This document shows, one piece after another, positions 57,321-64,000 of a stretch of 64,000 bases of DNA (its first letter is position 1; each line of letters starts with the position of its first letter). Both the position numbers and the translations under genes were made by a program. This stretch comes from Candidatus Acidiferrales bacterium (GTDB lineage Bacteria; Bacteroidota; Ignavibacteria; Kryptoniales; JAKASW01): contig DATJAY010000013.1 in the NCBI GenBank assembly GCA_035515795.1, positions 1 to 64,000 of the forward strand, written 5' to 3'. The notes under the pieces are model-generated. The model was not told the DNA's origin, made no database searches, and saw nothing but the letters and a program-made list of their open reading frames with translations.

Positions 57321-57797
57321 ATGTCAAATAACTCGATTTATTTGACAAAGGAAAAATTGGTGGAGCTCGAATCGCAGCTCAAGGAGATGAAGACGAAGGG
57401 ACGTCAGGAGGCGGCGCGCAAGATTGCCGAGGCGAGGGGCCATGGCGACCTTTCCGAAAATTCCGAGTATGATGCCGCAAAGGAGGAGATGGCGATGCTC
57501 GAACTTCGCATCTCCCAGCTTGAACAGACTCTCACTAGGGCGCGAGTGATGGATCCAACTGAGGTAAGAACGGATAAGGTTTATATTTTCAGCAAAGTTC
57601 AGCTCCTCGACATGCTGTCAAACAAAACCATCGAGTACCAGCTCGTCTCAACAGAGGAAGCCGACCTTCTAAAGGGGAAGATTTCGACGGACTCACCGAT
57701 CGGGAAAAGTCTTCTTGGCAAGACCGTCGGTGAGATGGTCAGCGTGAAAGTTCCAGCGGGGATGAAACAGTACAAGATTCTTCAAATAGGAAAGTAG
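57321..57797 (+). CDS. greA: Transcription elongation factor GreA
   Basis: A 158-residue factor that rescues backtracked RNA polymerase by inserting its coiled coil into the secondary channel. The N-terminal coiled coil holds AEARGHGDLSENSEYDAAKEEM, with the acidic tip residues that bind the catalytic magnesium (D-L-S-E-N-x-E-Y). The C-terminal FKBP-like domain ends in SPIGKSLLGKTVGEMVSVKVP. The ATG at 57321 has GGAGGTG seven bases upstream, which is why I prefer it to an in-frame start at 57297. Confidence 0.95.
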   Translation: MSNNSIYLTKEKLVELESQLKEMKTKGRQEAARKIAEARGHGDLSENSEYDAAKEEMAMLELRISQLEQTLTRARVMDPTEVRTDKVYIFSKVQLLDMLSNKTIEYQLVSTEEADLLKGKISTDSPIGKSLLGKTVGEMVSVKVPAGMKQYKILQIGK

Positions 57798-57879
57798 TCG
57801 CAGGCTTCAGGTTTGCGAACACTAATTGACAGATTTTCGTTTTACAGGCGCTGGCCATGTTGCTGAGGGAAAACTGCTT

Positions 57880-58392
57880 GTGGCGAGAAATCTAGAATTC
57901 AAAGCGAAGGTCGGGGATTTACCCGCGCTTGAGGGGCTTTTCAAAGAGAACGGTGCAGTCTTCATCGAGGATTTGAACCAGATGGATGTCTACTTTTGCG
58001 TCCCAAAAGGGAGACTGAAATACCGGGAAATACTTGGCCACAGATCCGAGCTGATTTTTTACGAGAGAGATGAAAACTCTTCTGCCAGCATGCAAAGCAA
58101 CTACGATATTCTGTGCATCGATGACTCATCGTTAAAGGACTTCCTTGTCAAGGCGCTCGGCGTAAAAGTGGTCGTACAGAAAAAACGGCGGTTGTTGAAA
58201 CTGAAAAATGGCCGTATTCACCTCGACCGGGTCGAGAGTTTAGGACAATTCCTCGAGTTTGAGGTCGTTTCGGAAGGCGACGATGCAGGTGACGTGAAGT
58301 TGCTGGATAGGCTGAAAAAATTGGCGCAGCCATTTGTCACTCAGGAAATTAATGCTTCGTATAGCGACCTGATGCTATTAGAAAATTATTAG
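57880..58392 (+). CDS. CYTH-domain protein (class IV adenylate cyclase/thiamine-triphosphatase-like)
   Basis: About 170 residues with the CYTH fold: the N-terminal strand ARNLEFKAKVGDLPAL has a variant E-x-K-x-K version of the E-x-E-x-K motif, as often in class IV adenylate cyclase-like proteins. Further conserved charged strands are RLKYREILGHRSELIFYER, KKRRLLKLKNGRIHLD and FLEFEVVSEG. Family members bind triphosphates with metals; the substrate is not decided. The GTG start at 57880 has GAGGGA nine bases upstream; longer in-frame starts reach back toward greA without homology. It converges with dusB, and their stop codons overlap. Confidence 0.8.
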   Translation: MARNLEFKAKVGDLPALEGLFKENGAVFIEDLNQMDVYFCVPKGRLKYREILGHRSELIFYERDENSSASMQSNYDILCIDDSSLKDFLVKALGVKVVVQKKRRLLKLKNGRIHLDRVESLGQFLEFEVVSEGDDAGDVKLLDRLKKLAQPFVTQEINASYSDLMLLENY

Positions 58393-59384
58393 AAAGCCAC
58401 GGGATTCTCGTTAACGGAGTAGTTCTCGGAGAATTCTCGAATAGTTTTCTCTATCTCGGGAAGTGTTTCCACTCGTACGAGTTTAGATCTTAGCGCCGAT
58501 CCATTCCTGATTCCGTGGAAATATCCGTGGTAGTATTTCCTGAATTCCAAGATCCCCCGCCGCGCACCCTTCAATTCAATCTCCATTTCGAGATGCCGGA
58601 GACAAATTGCGGCCCGCTCTTCAAAGCTCGGCTCAGCAGGGAGTGTGCCATGATCTCTTAAATGCTTGATGTCTCTGAAGATCCAAGGATTGGTGACGGC
58701 GCCCCGCGCGACCATGACGCCGTCGCAATTCGTATAGTCAAACATATCAATCGCGTCCTGGGGTACTCTGATATCGCCGTTTCCGATGATCGGCAACTCG
58801 GCAGTTTCTTTAACTTGCCTGATCCAATCCCAATTTGCCTCTCCATCATGGTGCTGGTCTCTCGTCCGCGCGTGGATCGTCAACGCGGACAGTCCTTCCC
58901 CGGCACAGATATTGGCCACCTCAAATATTGTAATCGAATTTGAATCCCAGCCGAGCCGGGTCTTTAAAGTGACAGGGATCGACACGGCCGTCCTGACCGC
59001 ATGAATGATTGCACGCATTTGTTTCATGTCCTTCAGGAGTCCTGCGCCTGCGCCGCGTTGAGCCACCTTCGGAACCCAGCAGCCGGCGTTGATGTCGATG
59101 AAATCGGGCCCGGCACTCTCGGCAATTCTCGCAGCCTCTGCCATTACGTTCGGGTCCCCGCCGAATATTTGAATGCCGACTGGCCGCTCTTTTTCGTCGT
59201 TCGCAAGTTTCGCCAGACTTTTCCTTGCGGACCGGATCAATCCATCGGAACTTATGAACTCACTATAGACGATGTCTGCGCCGAATTCCTTGCAAATAAG
59301 ACGAAAACCGAGGTCAGTCACGTCTTCCATGGGCGCGAGAGCGATCGGTTTTTCTAATTCATGGCTGCCGAACCTAATTTTCAT
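58389..59384 (-). CDS. dusB: tRNA-dihydrouridine synthase B
   Basis: A 331-residue FMN-dependent enzyme that reduces uridines in the tRNA D-loop. Signatures are LAPMEDVTDLGFRLICKEFG, IQIFGGDPNVMAEAAR and the catalytic Cys in DINAGCWVPKVAQRGAGAGLL (a Trp replaces the usual Pro after Cys). The FMN phosphate region GNGDIRVPQDAI and VMVARGAVTNPWIF follow. The C-terminal helical domain is present. It follows hisG on the same strand with a gap of about 95 bases that carries a strong inverted repeat. Confidence 0.95.
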   Translation of the reverse strand: MKIRFGSHELEKPIALAPMEDVTDLGFRLICKEFGADIVYSEFISSDGLIRSARKSLAKLANDEKERPVGIQIFGGDPNVMAEAARIAESAGPDFIDINAGCWVPKVAQRGAGAGLLKDMKQMRAIIHAVRTAVSIPVTLKTRLGWDSNSITIFEVANICAGEGLSALTIHARTRDQHHDGEANWDWIRQVKETAELPIIGNGDIRVPQDAIDMFDYTNCDGVMVARGAVTNPWIFRDIKHLRDHGTLPAEPSFEERAAICLRHLEMEIELKGARRGILEFRKYYHGYFHGIRNGSALRSKLVRVETLPEIEKTIREFSENYSVNENPVAF

Positions 59385-59410
59385 GAATTAATTTCACCCG
59401 AAGATCCAAC

Positions 59411-59440
59411 TTTGTCAAGGTCAAAAGAAATCTTGACAAA
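59411..59440. promoter_or_regulatory. Inverted repeat between hisG and dusB
   Basis: TTTGTCAAG (59411-59419) and CTTGACAAA (59432-59440) are perfect reverse complements with a 12-base spacer. There is no T-tract in either direction. It may be an operator, or an mRNA hairpin separating hisG from dusB. Confidence 0.5.
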
Positions 59441-59480
59441 TGCTCCAATCAGTCACTCTATCCCTATACATGACTCTGCA

Positions 59481-60365
59481 TCATGGTACGATCTTGTTGA
59501 GCGGATATTCGATGATTCCCTCGGCTCCGTTTCTTTTCAATTCCGGAACGAGGAGCCGAACAATTCGCTCTTCAATTATTGTTTCTATCGCAACCCAATC
59601 GTCGTCGGCAAGCGGAGAGACCGTCGGTCTCCGCAGCGCGGGGATGATTCCGATTACCTTTTGAAGGTCTAATTTTCTGATATTCATTTTCAACCCGACC
59701 TTCCCTTCCGCGGCGATCGCTGCCTTCAGAAGAAGCGCGATCGTGTCGATCTTTTCTTTTTTCCACGGGTCGCGATAGGCTTCTTTGTTCGCAATCAACC
59801 GCGTGGATGATTCGAGAACCGTGTCGATAATCCTTAAATGGTTCGCTCTCAACGAGCTTCCCGTCTCCGTCACTTCAACTATCGCATCGGCAAGTTCAGG
59901 CACTTTGGCTTCGGTTGCTCCCCACGAAAACTCTACCGAGGCTTCTACATTATGCTTCTTAAGATATTGCTTTGCTATGTTTACAACTTCCGTCGAAATC
60001 CTTTTTCCCCGAAGGTCCAGCGGGGATTTGAAAGAAGAATCTTCTTGAACCGCGAGGACCCATTTCACCGGACGCATACTTTGCTTTGCATACACGAGTT
60101 CGGCGACTTCGACGACGTCGCTGCCGGTTTCTAAAATCCAGTCTTTCCCGGTTATACCCGCATCGAAGGTACCGAGTTCGACGTATCGAGCCATCTCCTG
60201 CGCGCGCACCAGCATAGGCTTAATCTCCTCGTCTTCGATGTTCGGTACATAGCTTCTGGATGATACCGAAATGCCGTAGCCTGCTTTTTGAAAAAGGGTG
60301 AACGTCGATTCCTGAAGGCTCCCTTTCGGTAAACCGAGTTTCAGAATTTTTTTGTCGTCTGGCAT
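59481..60365 (-). CDS. hisG: ATP phosphoribosyltransferase (long form HisG)
   Basis: A 294-residue enzyme for the first step of histidine synthesis (ATP plus PRPP). It is the long form that carries a C-terminal regulatory ACT-like domain for histidine feedback (about residues 220-294) and needs no HisZ. Features: [20 protein letters not shown], the catalytic-domain [15 protein letters not shown] and the PRPP-binding [18 protein letters not shown]. Other his genes are absent here, so it is an isolated copy on the minus strand. Confidence 0.95.
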   Translation of the reverse strand: MPDDKKILKLGLPKGSLQESTFTLFQKAGYGISVSSRSYVPNIEDEEIKPMLVRAQEMARYVELGTFDAGITGKDWILETGSDVVEVAELVYAKQSMRPVKWVLAVQEDSSFKSPLDLRGKRISTEVVNIAKQYLKKHNVEASVEFSWGATEAKVPELADAIVEVTETGSSLRANHLRIIDTVLESSTRLIANKEAYRDPWKKEKIDTIALLLKAAIAAEGKVGLKMNIRKLDLQKVIGIIPALRRPTVSPLADDDWVAIETIIEERIVRLLVPELKRNGAEGIIEYPLNKIVP

Positions 60366-60426
60366 TTTTCCTCTTCAAAGTTTCTTGATGATCGATTACT
60401 TACGATAACTAGTAGCTATGGGTGGA

Positions 60427-61341
60427 CTATTTTCTTATTACGAATTCTACGCTGTCAGGATGAACGGATATTACCTGGAATGCTGAAGGAGCTTTGATGT
60501 CCGGATCTATGTGCGGAAATCGAGAATGTATGAGACTATTGTAGTCCAAAGTCGCTGTCAAGGAATCTGCGGTTATGGCGGACATCGCGTTGATTCCTCC
60601 CCGGATAGTGATGTCGACAGTTGGCGGAAGAAGCAATATCCCGACAGAGTCTGCGTTGTTCAAAATTTTTATCGGAATATTCTTATATGTGTTCTCTGCA
60701 ATTTGTTCGACATCGATCTTCACTTCCGCCTGTGCGGCATCGAATTTTATCAGGCCGCCAAGCGAATCATCCAAAGCAATTTTCGTATCGATTGGATTGA
60801 TAGCGTTCCTGAATCTCTTCGGCTCGGTGAACCATGAGTTGATTCCTTCGAGCAATTTCTTAGCACCGGAGATTGTGACGGAATCTGGATCCACCTCAGG
60901 CTTTCCTCCGATCATGAATCCATCATGCGGGATGACATACGCTCTGGACAACAATGGAATTTTTTTGGCGATCACCGTATCGAGAATTATCACAATGGAG
61001 TCGGGAGTGAAGCTCAAGACCTCTGCCGACGAGCCTATGTCTAGTGAGTAGGCAAGCTCCTTACCCGTCAAAAGTATCCTTTTCCTTTCTAAACTTGAGG
61101 CGTCGAAGTCTATGTTCGAGGCAGTTGAAAGATAGGACGAAGCAAGCTGCCATCCGGTGCCGCGGACTCTGACCAGGATACTGTGGGGCACGGGGCTTGC
61201 CGGGGATATGTTCTGAGGAAGTCCGCTGAGCCTGAATGGAACTCGGATCGCTACCGAATATTGGCTGTTCATTGAAACCGACAACCAAACTAGGACTGAA
61301 AGTACTACGGAAGCAATTATGACGTGCGTTTTCTTTTCCAT
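60427..61341 (-). CDS. YbbR (CdaR-like) domain protein
   Basis: A 304-residue protein. The N-terminal helix (HVIIASVVLSVLVWLSVSM) anchors it in the inner membrane, then several YbbR repeats of about 80 residues follow, with the family's VRVRGTGWQL, SRAYVIPHDGFMIGGKPEVDPDSVTISG and ending VISVHPDSVEFVIRK. In Firmicutes CdaR controls the c-di-AMP cyclase CdaA, encoded next to it; no cdaA gene is seen in the bases available here. It is divergent from purN. Confidence 0.88.
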   Translation of the reverse strand: MEKKTHVIIASVVLSVLVWLSVSMNSQYSVAIRVPFRLSGLPQNISPASPVPHSILVRVRGTGWQLASSYLSTASNIDFDASSLERKRILLTGKELAYSLDIGSSAEVLSFTPDSIVIILDTVIAKKIPLLSRAYVIPHDGFMIGGKPEVDPDSVTISGAKKLLEGINSWFTEPKRFRNAINPIDTKIALDDSLGGLIKFDAAQAEVKIDVEQIAENTYKNIPIKILNNADSVGILLLPPTVDITIRGGINAMSAITADSLTATLDYNSLIHSRFPHIDPDIKAPSAFQVISVHPDSVEFVIRK

Positions 61342-61386
61342 TAGAATGAAACTAGAATTTACGGATCAAACTACCGACAGAGTCAA

Positions 61387-61398
61387 AATTTCGAAATT
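61387..61398. promoter_or_regulatory. 12-bp palindrome in the ybbR-purN divergent region
   Basis: AATTTCGAAATT is perfectly self-complementary and lies 46 bases upstream of the YbbR start. Short AT-rich palindromes occur by chance, so support is weak. Confidence 0.25.
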
Positions 61399-61511
61399 CC
61401 CGTGCCGGCCAATATCTTGCCCGAACATTGCCATGGGGATTCCCGACGGAAATGTTTGGCAAAGACAGTTATCAGGAATTTGGATGTCAATTTCGACTGC
61501 AGGCAGCTTCA

Positions 61512-61623
61512 CTTTGGAATTTTTCCACAGGAAAATTTAAACTTGTTGGCACAGAATTCCAAAGAAAAGAGACCTTTTTCAAGAAATTGATTGCTATTTG
61601 TCCGTTCCTTTGGTAATTTTTTT
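61512..61623 (+). promoter_or_regulatory. Candidate cis-acting RNA/attenuator before purN-purH
   Basis: CTTTGGAATT (61512-61521) and AATTCCAAAG (61555-61564) are a perfect 10-base inverted repeat. An inner TTTTCC-ACA-GGAAAA hairpin lies at 61521-61535. The same AATTCCAAAG can instead pair with CTTTGGTAATT (61608-61618, one bulged T), which runs directly into a T-tract of seven. The purN ATG follows at 61628 with no Shine-Dalgarno. The geometry resembles a terminator/antiterminator switch, but the 43-base loop of the second stem is large. Confidence 0.4.
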
Positions 61624-61627
61624 ACGA

Positions 61628-62239
61628 ATGAAACTTGCGGTACTTGTGTCTGGCAGAGGCACAAACCTTCTTAATATCATTAAAAAGCACGAAGATGGAT
61701 TTCTCAAGTCGGAAGTGGTGCTGGTAATTTCCGATCATCAATGTGAAGCTATTGAAAGGTCGAAGCATGCCGATATTCACGCCGAGGTGATTGACCCAAA
61801 GAGTTTCATTGCTGAAGTTGAATTTGGGAATGCATTGATAAACATTTTGCGTGAATGTAAAATCGATTTTGTTGTGCTCGCAGGTTTCTTAAAAAAAATT
61901 CCGGATGTTGTCATCGAAGGTTTTAAGAATAAAATTCTCAATATCCATCCTGCACTTCTTCCGTCGTTTGGCGGAAAAGGGATGTACGGCATGAGAGTTC
62001 ACCAGGCGGTCATCGATTATGGTTGCAGGGTAAGCGGCGTCACGGTTCACATAGTGGACAGCGATTACGATCATGGTCCCGTCGTTCTGCAGAAGTGTGT
62101 GCCGATTGAGTTCACGGATACGGCCGAGAGTCTTGCCGCAAAGATTCATCAGATAGAATATCAGATTCTGCCGGAGGCAATAAAACTCTTCGAGGATGAC
62201 AGAATAAAAATAGAAGGGAGAAGAGTTTTTCTTTTGTGA
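61628..62239 (+). CDS. purN: Phosphoribosylglycinamide formyltransferase PurN
   Basis: A 203-residue enzyme for the third purine step (GAR plus 10-formyl-THF to FGAR). Motifs: LAVLVSGRGTNLLNIIKKH, the catalytic Asn and His in ILNIHPALLPSFGGKGMYG, and the catalytic Asp in HIVDSDYDHGPVVLQ. Length is as expected. The start is the ATG at 61628, since MKLAVLVSGRG is the true family N-terminus. There is no visible ribosome binding site, only a T-tract. Its stop overlaps the purH start by four bases (GTGA). Confidence 0.95.
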   Translation: MKLAVLVSGRGTNLLNIIKKHEDGFLKSEVVLVISDHQCEAIERSKHADIHAEVIDPKSFIAEVEFGNALINILRECKIDFVVLAGFLKKIPDVVIEGFKNKILNIHPALLPSFGGKGMYGMRVHQAVIDYGCRVSGVTVHIVDSDYDHGPVVLQKCVPIEFTDTAESLAAKIHQIEYQILPEAIKLFEDDRIKIEGRRVFLL

Positions 62240-63762
62240 AAATAAGACGAGCATTGATCAGCGTTACGGATAAAACGGGGCTTATCGATTTTGCTTCAAC
62301 TTTGACCAAGAGCGGGGCTGAAATTTTCAGTACGGGCGGAACATTGAGGGTTCTGCAAGAAGCCGGAGTCCCGGCTAAGAGCATAACCGAAATCACCAAG
62401 TTTCCCGAGATTCTCGATGGCAGGGTCAAGACGCTTCACCCGGCAATATTCGCCGGAATATTGGCGAGAAAAAATGTGCCCGAACACATCGATGAGATCA
62501 AGAAACTAAGCCTCTCATTATTTGATTTGGTCGTCGTCAATCTCTACCGCTTCGAAGAGACTGTCGCGTCGGGTGCCAATCTTGAAACAGTCGTCGAGAA
62601 TATCGACATCGGCGGACCATCTTTGATACGTGCGGCGGCGAAAAATTATGAAAGCGTTGCGGTCGTCGTGGATCCGTCTCAATACGGTGAGGTGGCTTCC
62701 GCGATCGACAGCAAGGGAGAAGTCGGTTTCGAATTGATGAGGGAACTCGCGGCCAAGGCGTTTGAGAAAGTGGCCGGGTACGATGTCGCAATCGCTGATT
62801 TTTTCGGAGGAAAATTTCTTGGTGATTCTCCGCCCGGGAAATCTATTTTCGTCGCCGAGGCTAAGACCATGGAAATGCGTTACGGGGAAAACCCGCATCA
62901 GACAGCAGGCTTCTACGGAAATCTCGAGGAATATTTTCAAAAACTCCACGGGAAAGAATTATCATACAATAACCTGGTCGACGTCGACGCCGCACAGAGA
63001 CTCATTCAAGAGTTTGATCAACCTGCGGCGGTGATTATCAAGCATACCAATCCGTGCGGCGTGGCAATGGGAAACGATATTCATGAAGCATACACCAAGG
63101 CGCTGCAGACTGACCCGAAGAGCGCATTCGGCGGCATCGTTGCGGTGAACGGCAGAGTTGGCGTGGAATTAGCGGAGTTGTTGAACCAAATTTTCCTTGA
63201 AGTTTTGATCGCGCCGGAATTTTCCAGTGATGCACTCGATTTATTGAAAAAGAAAAAAGACAGACGGCTCATTCAAAACCGAAAGAGATTGCCGAATGAT
63301 ATCCAGATCCGTTCGTCCTGCGGCGGTTTTCTCGGACAAACTGCGGACGATGTTGTTTTGAATGAAAACGATTTGAAAGTGGTGACCAGCCGCGCACCGA
63401 CGGAACATGAACTGACCGATCTGAAATTCGCTTATAAAGTCTGCAAGCATGTGAAGTCAAATGCGATAGTATTTGTTAAAGACGGGATGACGCTCGGCAC
63501 CGGGGCCGGGCAAATGTCCCGTGTCGATTCCGTGAAAATCGCACGCATGAAAGCCGACGAGGCCGGATTGGACTTGAAGGGAAGCTGCGTCGCTTCAGAC
63601 GCATACTTCCCGTTTTCAGACAATGTCGAAGAGGTTTCAAAAGCAGGTGCGACGGCGATAATCCAACCCGGCGGGTCTGTTAGGGATTCGGAATCAATCG
63701 AAGCAGCGAACCGACTGAATATTTCTATGGTTTTCACAGGCATTAGACATTTCAAACACTAA
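62236..63762 (+). CDS. purH: Bifunctional AICAR formyltransferase/IMP cyclohydrolase PurH
   Basis: A 508-residue enzyme for the last two purine steps, ending in IMP. The N-terminal IMP cyclohydrolase (MGS-like) domain has ALISVTDKTGLIDFASTL, SGAEIFSTGGTLRVL and DGRVKTLHPAIFAGIL. The C-terminal AICAR transformylase domain carries RYGENPHQTAGFYGN, IIKHTNPCGVAMG with the catalytic Lys-His, and SDAYFPFSDNVEE. The GTG start overlaps the purN stop, showing one operon with purN. mreB follows 18 bases after the stop. Confidence 0.96.
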   Translation: MKIRRALISVTDKTGLIDFASTLTKSGAEIFSTGGTLRVLQEAGVPAKSITEITKFPEILDGRVKTLHPAIFAGILARKNVPEHIDEIKKLSLSLFDLVVVNLYRFEETVASGANLETVVENIDIGGPSLIRAAAKNYESVAVVVDPSQYGEVASAIDSKGEVGFELMRELAAKAFEKVAGYDVAIADFFGGKFLGDSPPGKSIFVAEAKTMEMRYGENPHQTAGFYGNLEEYFQKLHGKELSYNNLVDVDAAQRLIQEFDQPAAVIIKHTNPCGVAMGNDIHEAYTKALQTDPKSAFGGIVAVNGRVGVELAELLNQIFLEVLIAPEFSSDALDLLKKKKDRRLIQNRKRLPNDIQIRSSCGGFLGQTADDVVLNENDLKVVTSRAPTEHELTDLKFAYKVCKHVKSNAIVFVKDGMTLGTGAGQMSRVDSVKIARMKADEAGLDLKGSCVASDAYFPFSDNVEEVSKAGATAIIQPGGSVRDSESIEAANRLNISMVFTGIRHFKH

Positions 63763-63777
63763 AAAGAAGAAGAGTAA

Positions 63778-64000
<223 letters not shown>

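Noticed and set aside
61319-61616. Several overlapping 60-73 codon frames before purN
   Set aside because: They overlap one another in different frames and cross the hairpin region; the composition does not look like real protein.
61340-61627. Known purine, PRPP or ykkC-type riboswitch before purN
   Set aside because: None of the conserved core sequences of these classes is visible; only the pairing layout suggests control.

Overview
This 64-kb window is dense, housekeeping-type chromosome, with about 66 protein genes on both strands, short gaps and many stop/start overlaps. I see no rRNA, tRNA, CRISPR array, insertion sequence, integrase or phage gene. One secreted protein (41920-43203) ends in a type IX secretion (T9SS type A) sorting domain with the motif NYPNPFNPST, and there is a FadL-type outer-membrane protein, an outer-membrane efflux channel and a periplasmic Spy-like protein. 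This points to a Gram-negative member of the Bacteroidota/Chlorobiota/Ignavibacteriota (FCB) group. Moderate GC content, frequent GGAGG-type ribosome binding sites and TTGACA/TATAAT-like promoters fit an Ignavibacteria- or Kryptonia-like lineage better than Bacteroidia, but I cannot place it more precisely.

Layout. 1-3392: a truncated EamA permease, a UbiA-family prenyltransferase, a STAS-like protein, and a TauE/SafE permease with its DUF1634 partner. 3559-9311: SppA, HU, a zinc-ribbon/TPR membrane protein, a 31-residue very basic AURKAIP1/COX24-like protein with an ideal Shine-Dalgarno, a zinc-dependent phospholipase C/S1-P1 nuclease family protein, TrpB2, and a YtxH/DUF948 pair. 9387-17885: an EF-G-like GTPase, a HIT protein, UDP-GlcNAc 2-epimerase, a HAD phosphatase, a multi-span membrane protein, a Gfo/Idh/MocA oxidoreductase and a CCA-adding enzyme. 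17966-23846: a five-gene MacAB-TolC-like export operon with two different MacB-type permeases. 23970-27456 (minus): LemA, a GIDE-domain membrane protein and a 571-residue Rossmann protein. 27669-30340: FadL porin plus SGNH-hydrolase lipoprotein.

30432-39979 carries a zinc-ribbon membrane protein coupled to purL, a YihY protein, and central carbohydrate enzymes (glucan phosphorylase, transketolase, phosphoglucose isomerase). 40045-43889: a fused polyprenol kinase-like/DUF92 protein, the T9SS cargo protein and a RibD-C reductase. 44040-51898: histidine ammonia-lyase, YkoF-like protein, adenosine deaminase, an alpha/beta hydrolase, two peroxiredoxins, FolE, an SDR and an MFS exporter. 51920-64000: a Spy-like protein, an amidohydrolase, tgt-yajC, ribBA, greA, a CYTH protein, dusB, hisG, a YbbR protein, purN-purH and the start of mreB.

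The genes mainly serve purine synthesis (purL, purN, purH), nucleoside and cofactor metabolism (add, folE, ribBA), RNA and ribosome function (cca, tgt, dusB, EF-G-like, greA) and envelope functions. No obvious new defence or mobile system is present. The items most worth a second look are a 10-base segment before purN that can pair with either of two partners, the second next to a T-tract; a palindrome, a near-consensus promoter and a small ORF ahead of the T9SS cargo gene; a two-domain fusion resembling the plant phytol and phytyl-phosphate kinases; a histidine ammonia-lyase with Ser-Ser-Gly in place of the Ala-Ser-Gly cofactor triad; and a Rossmann protein lacking the expected SDR tyrosine.
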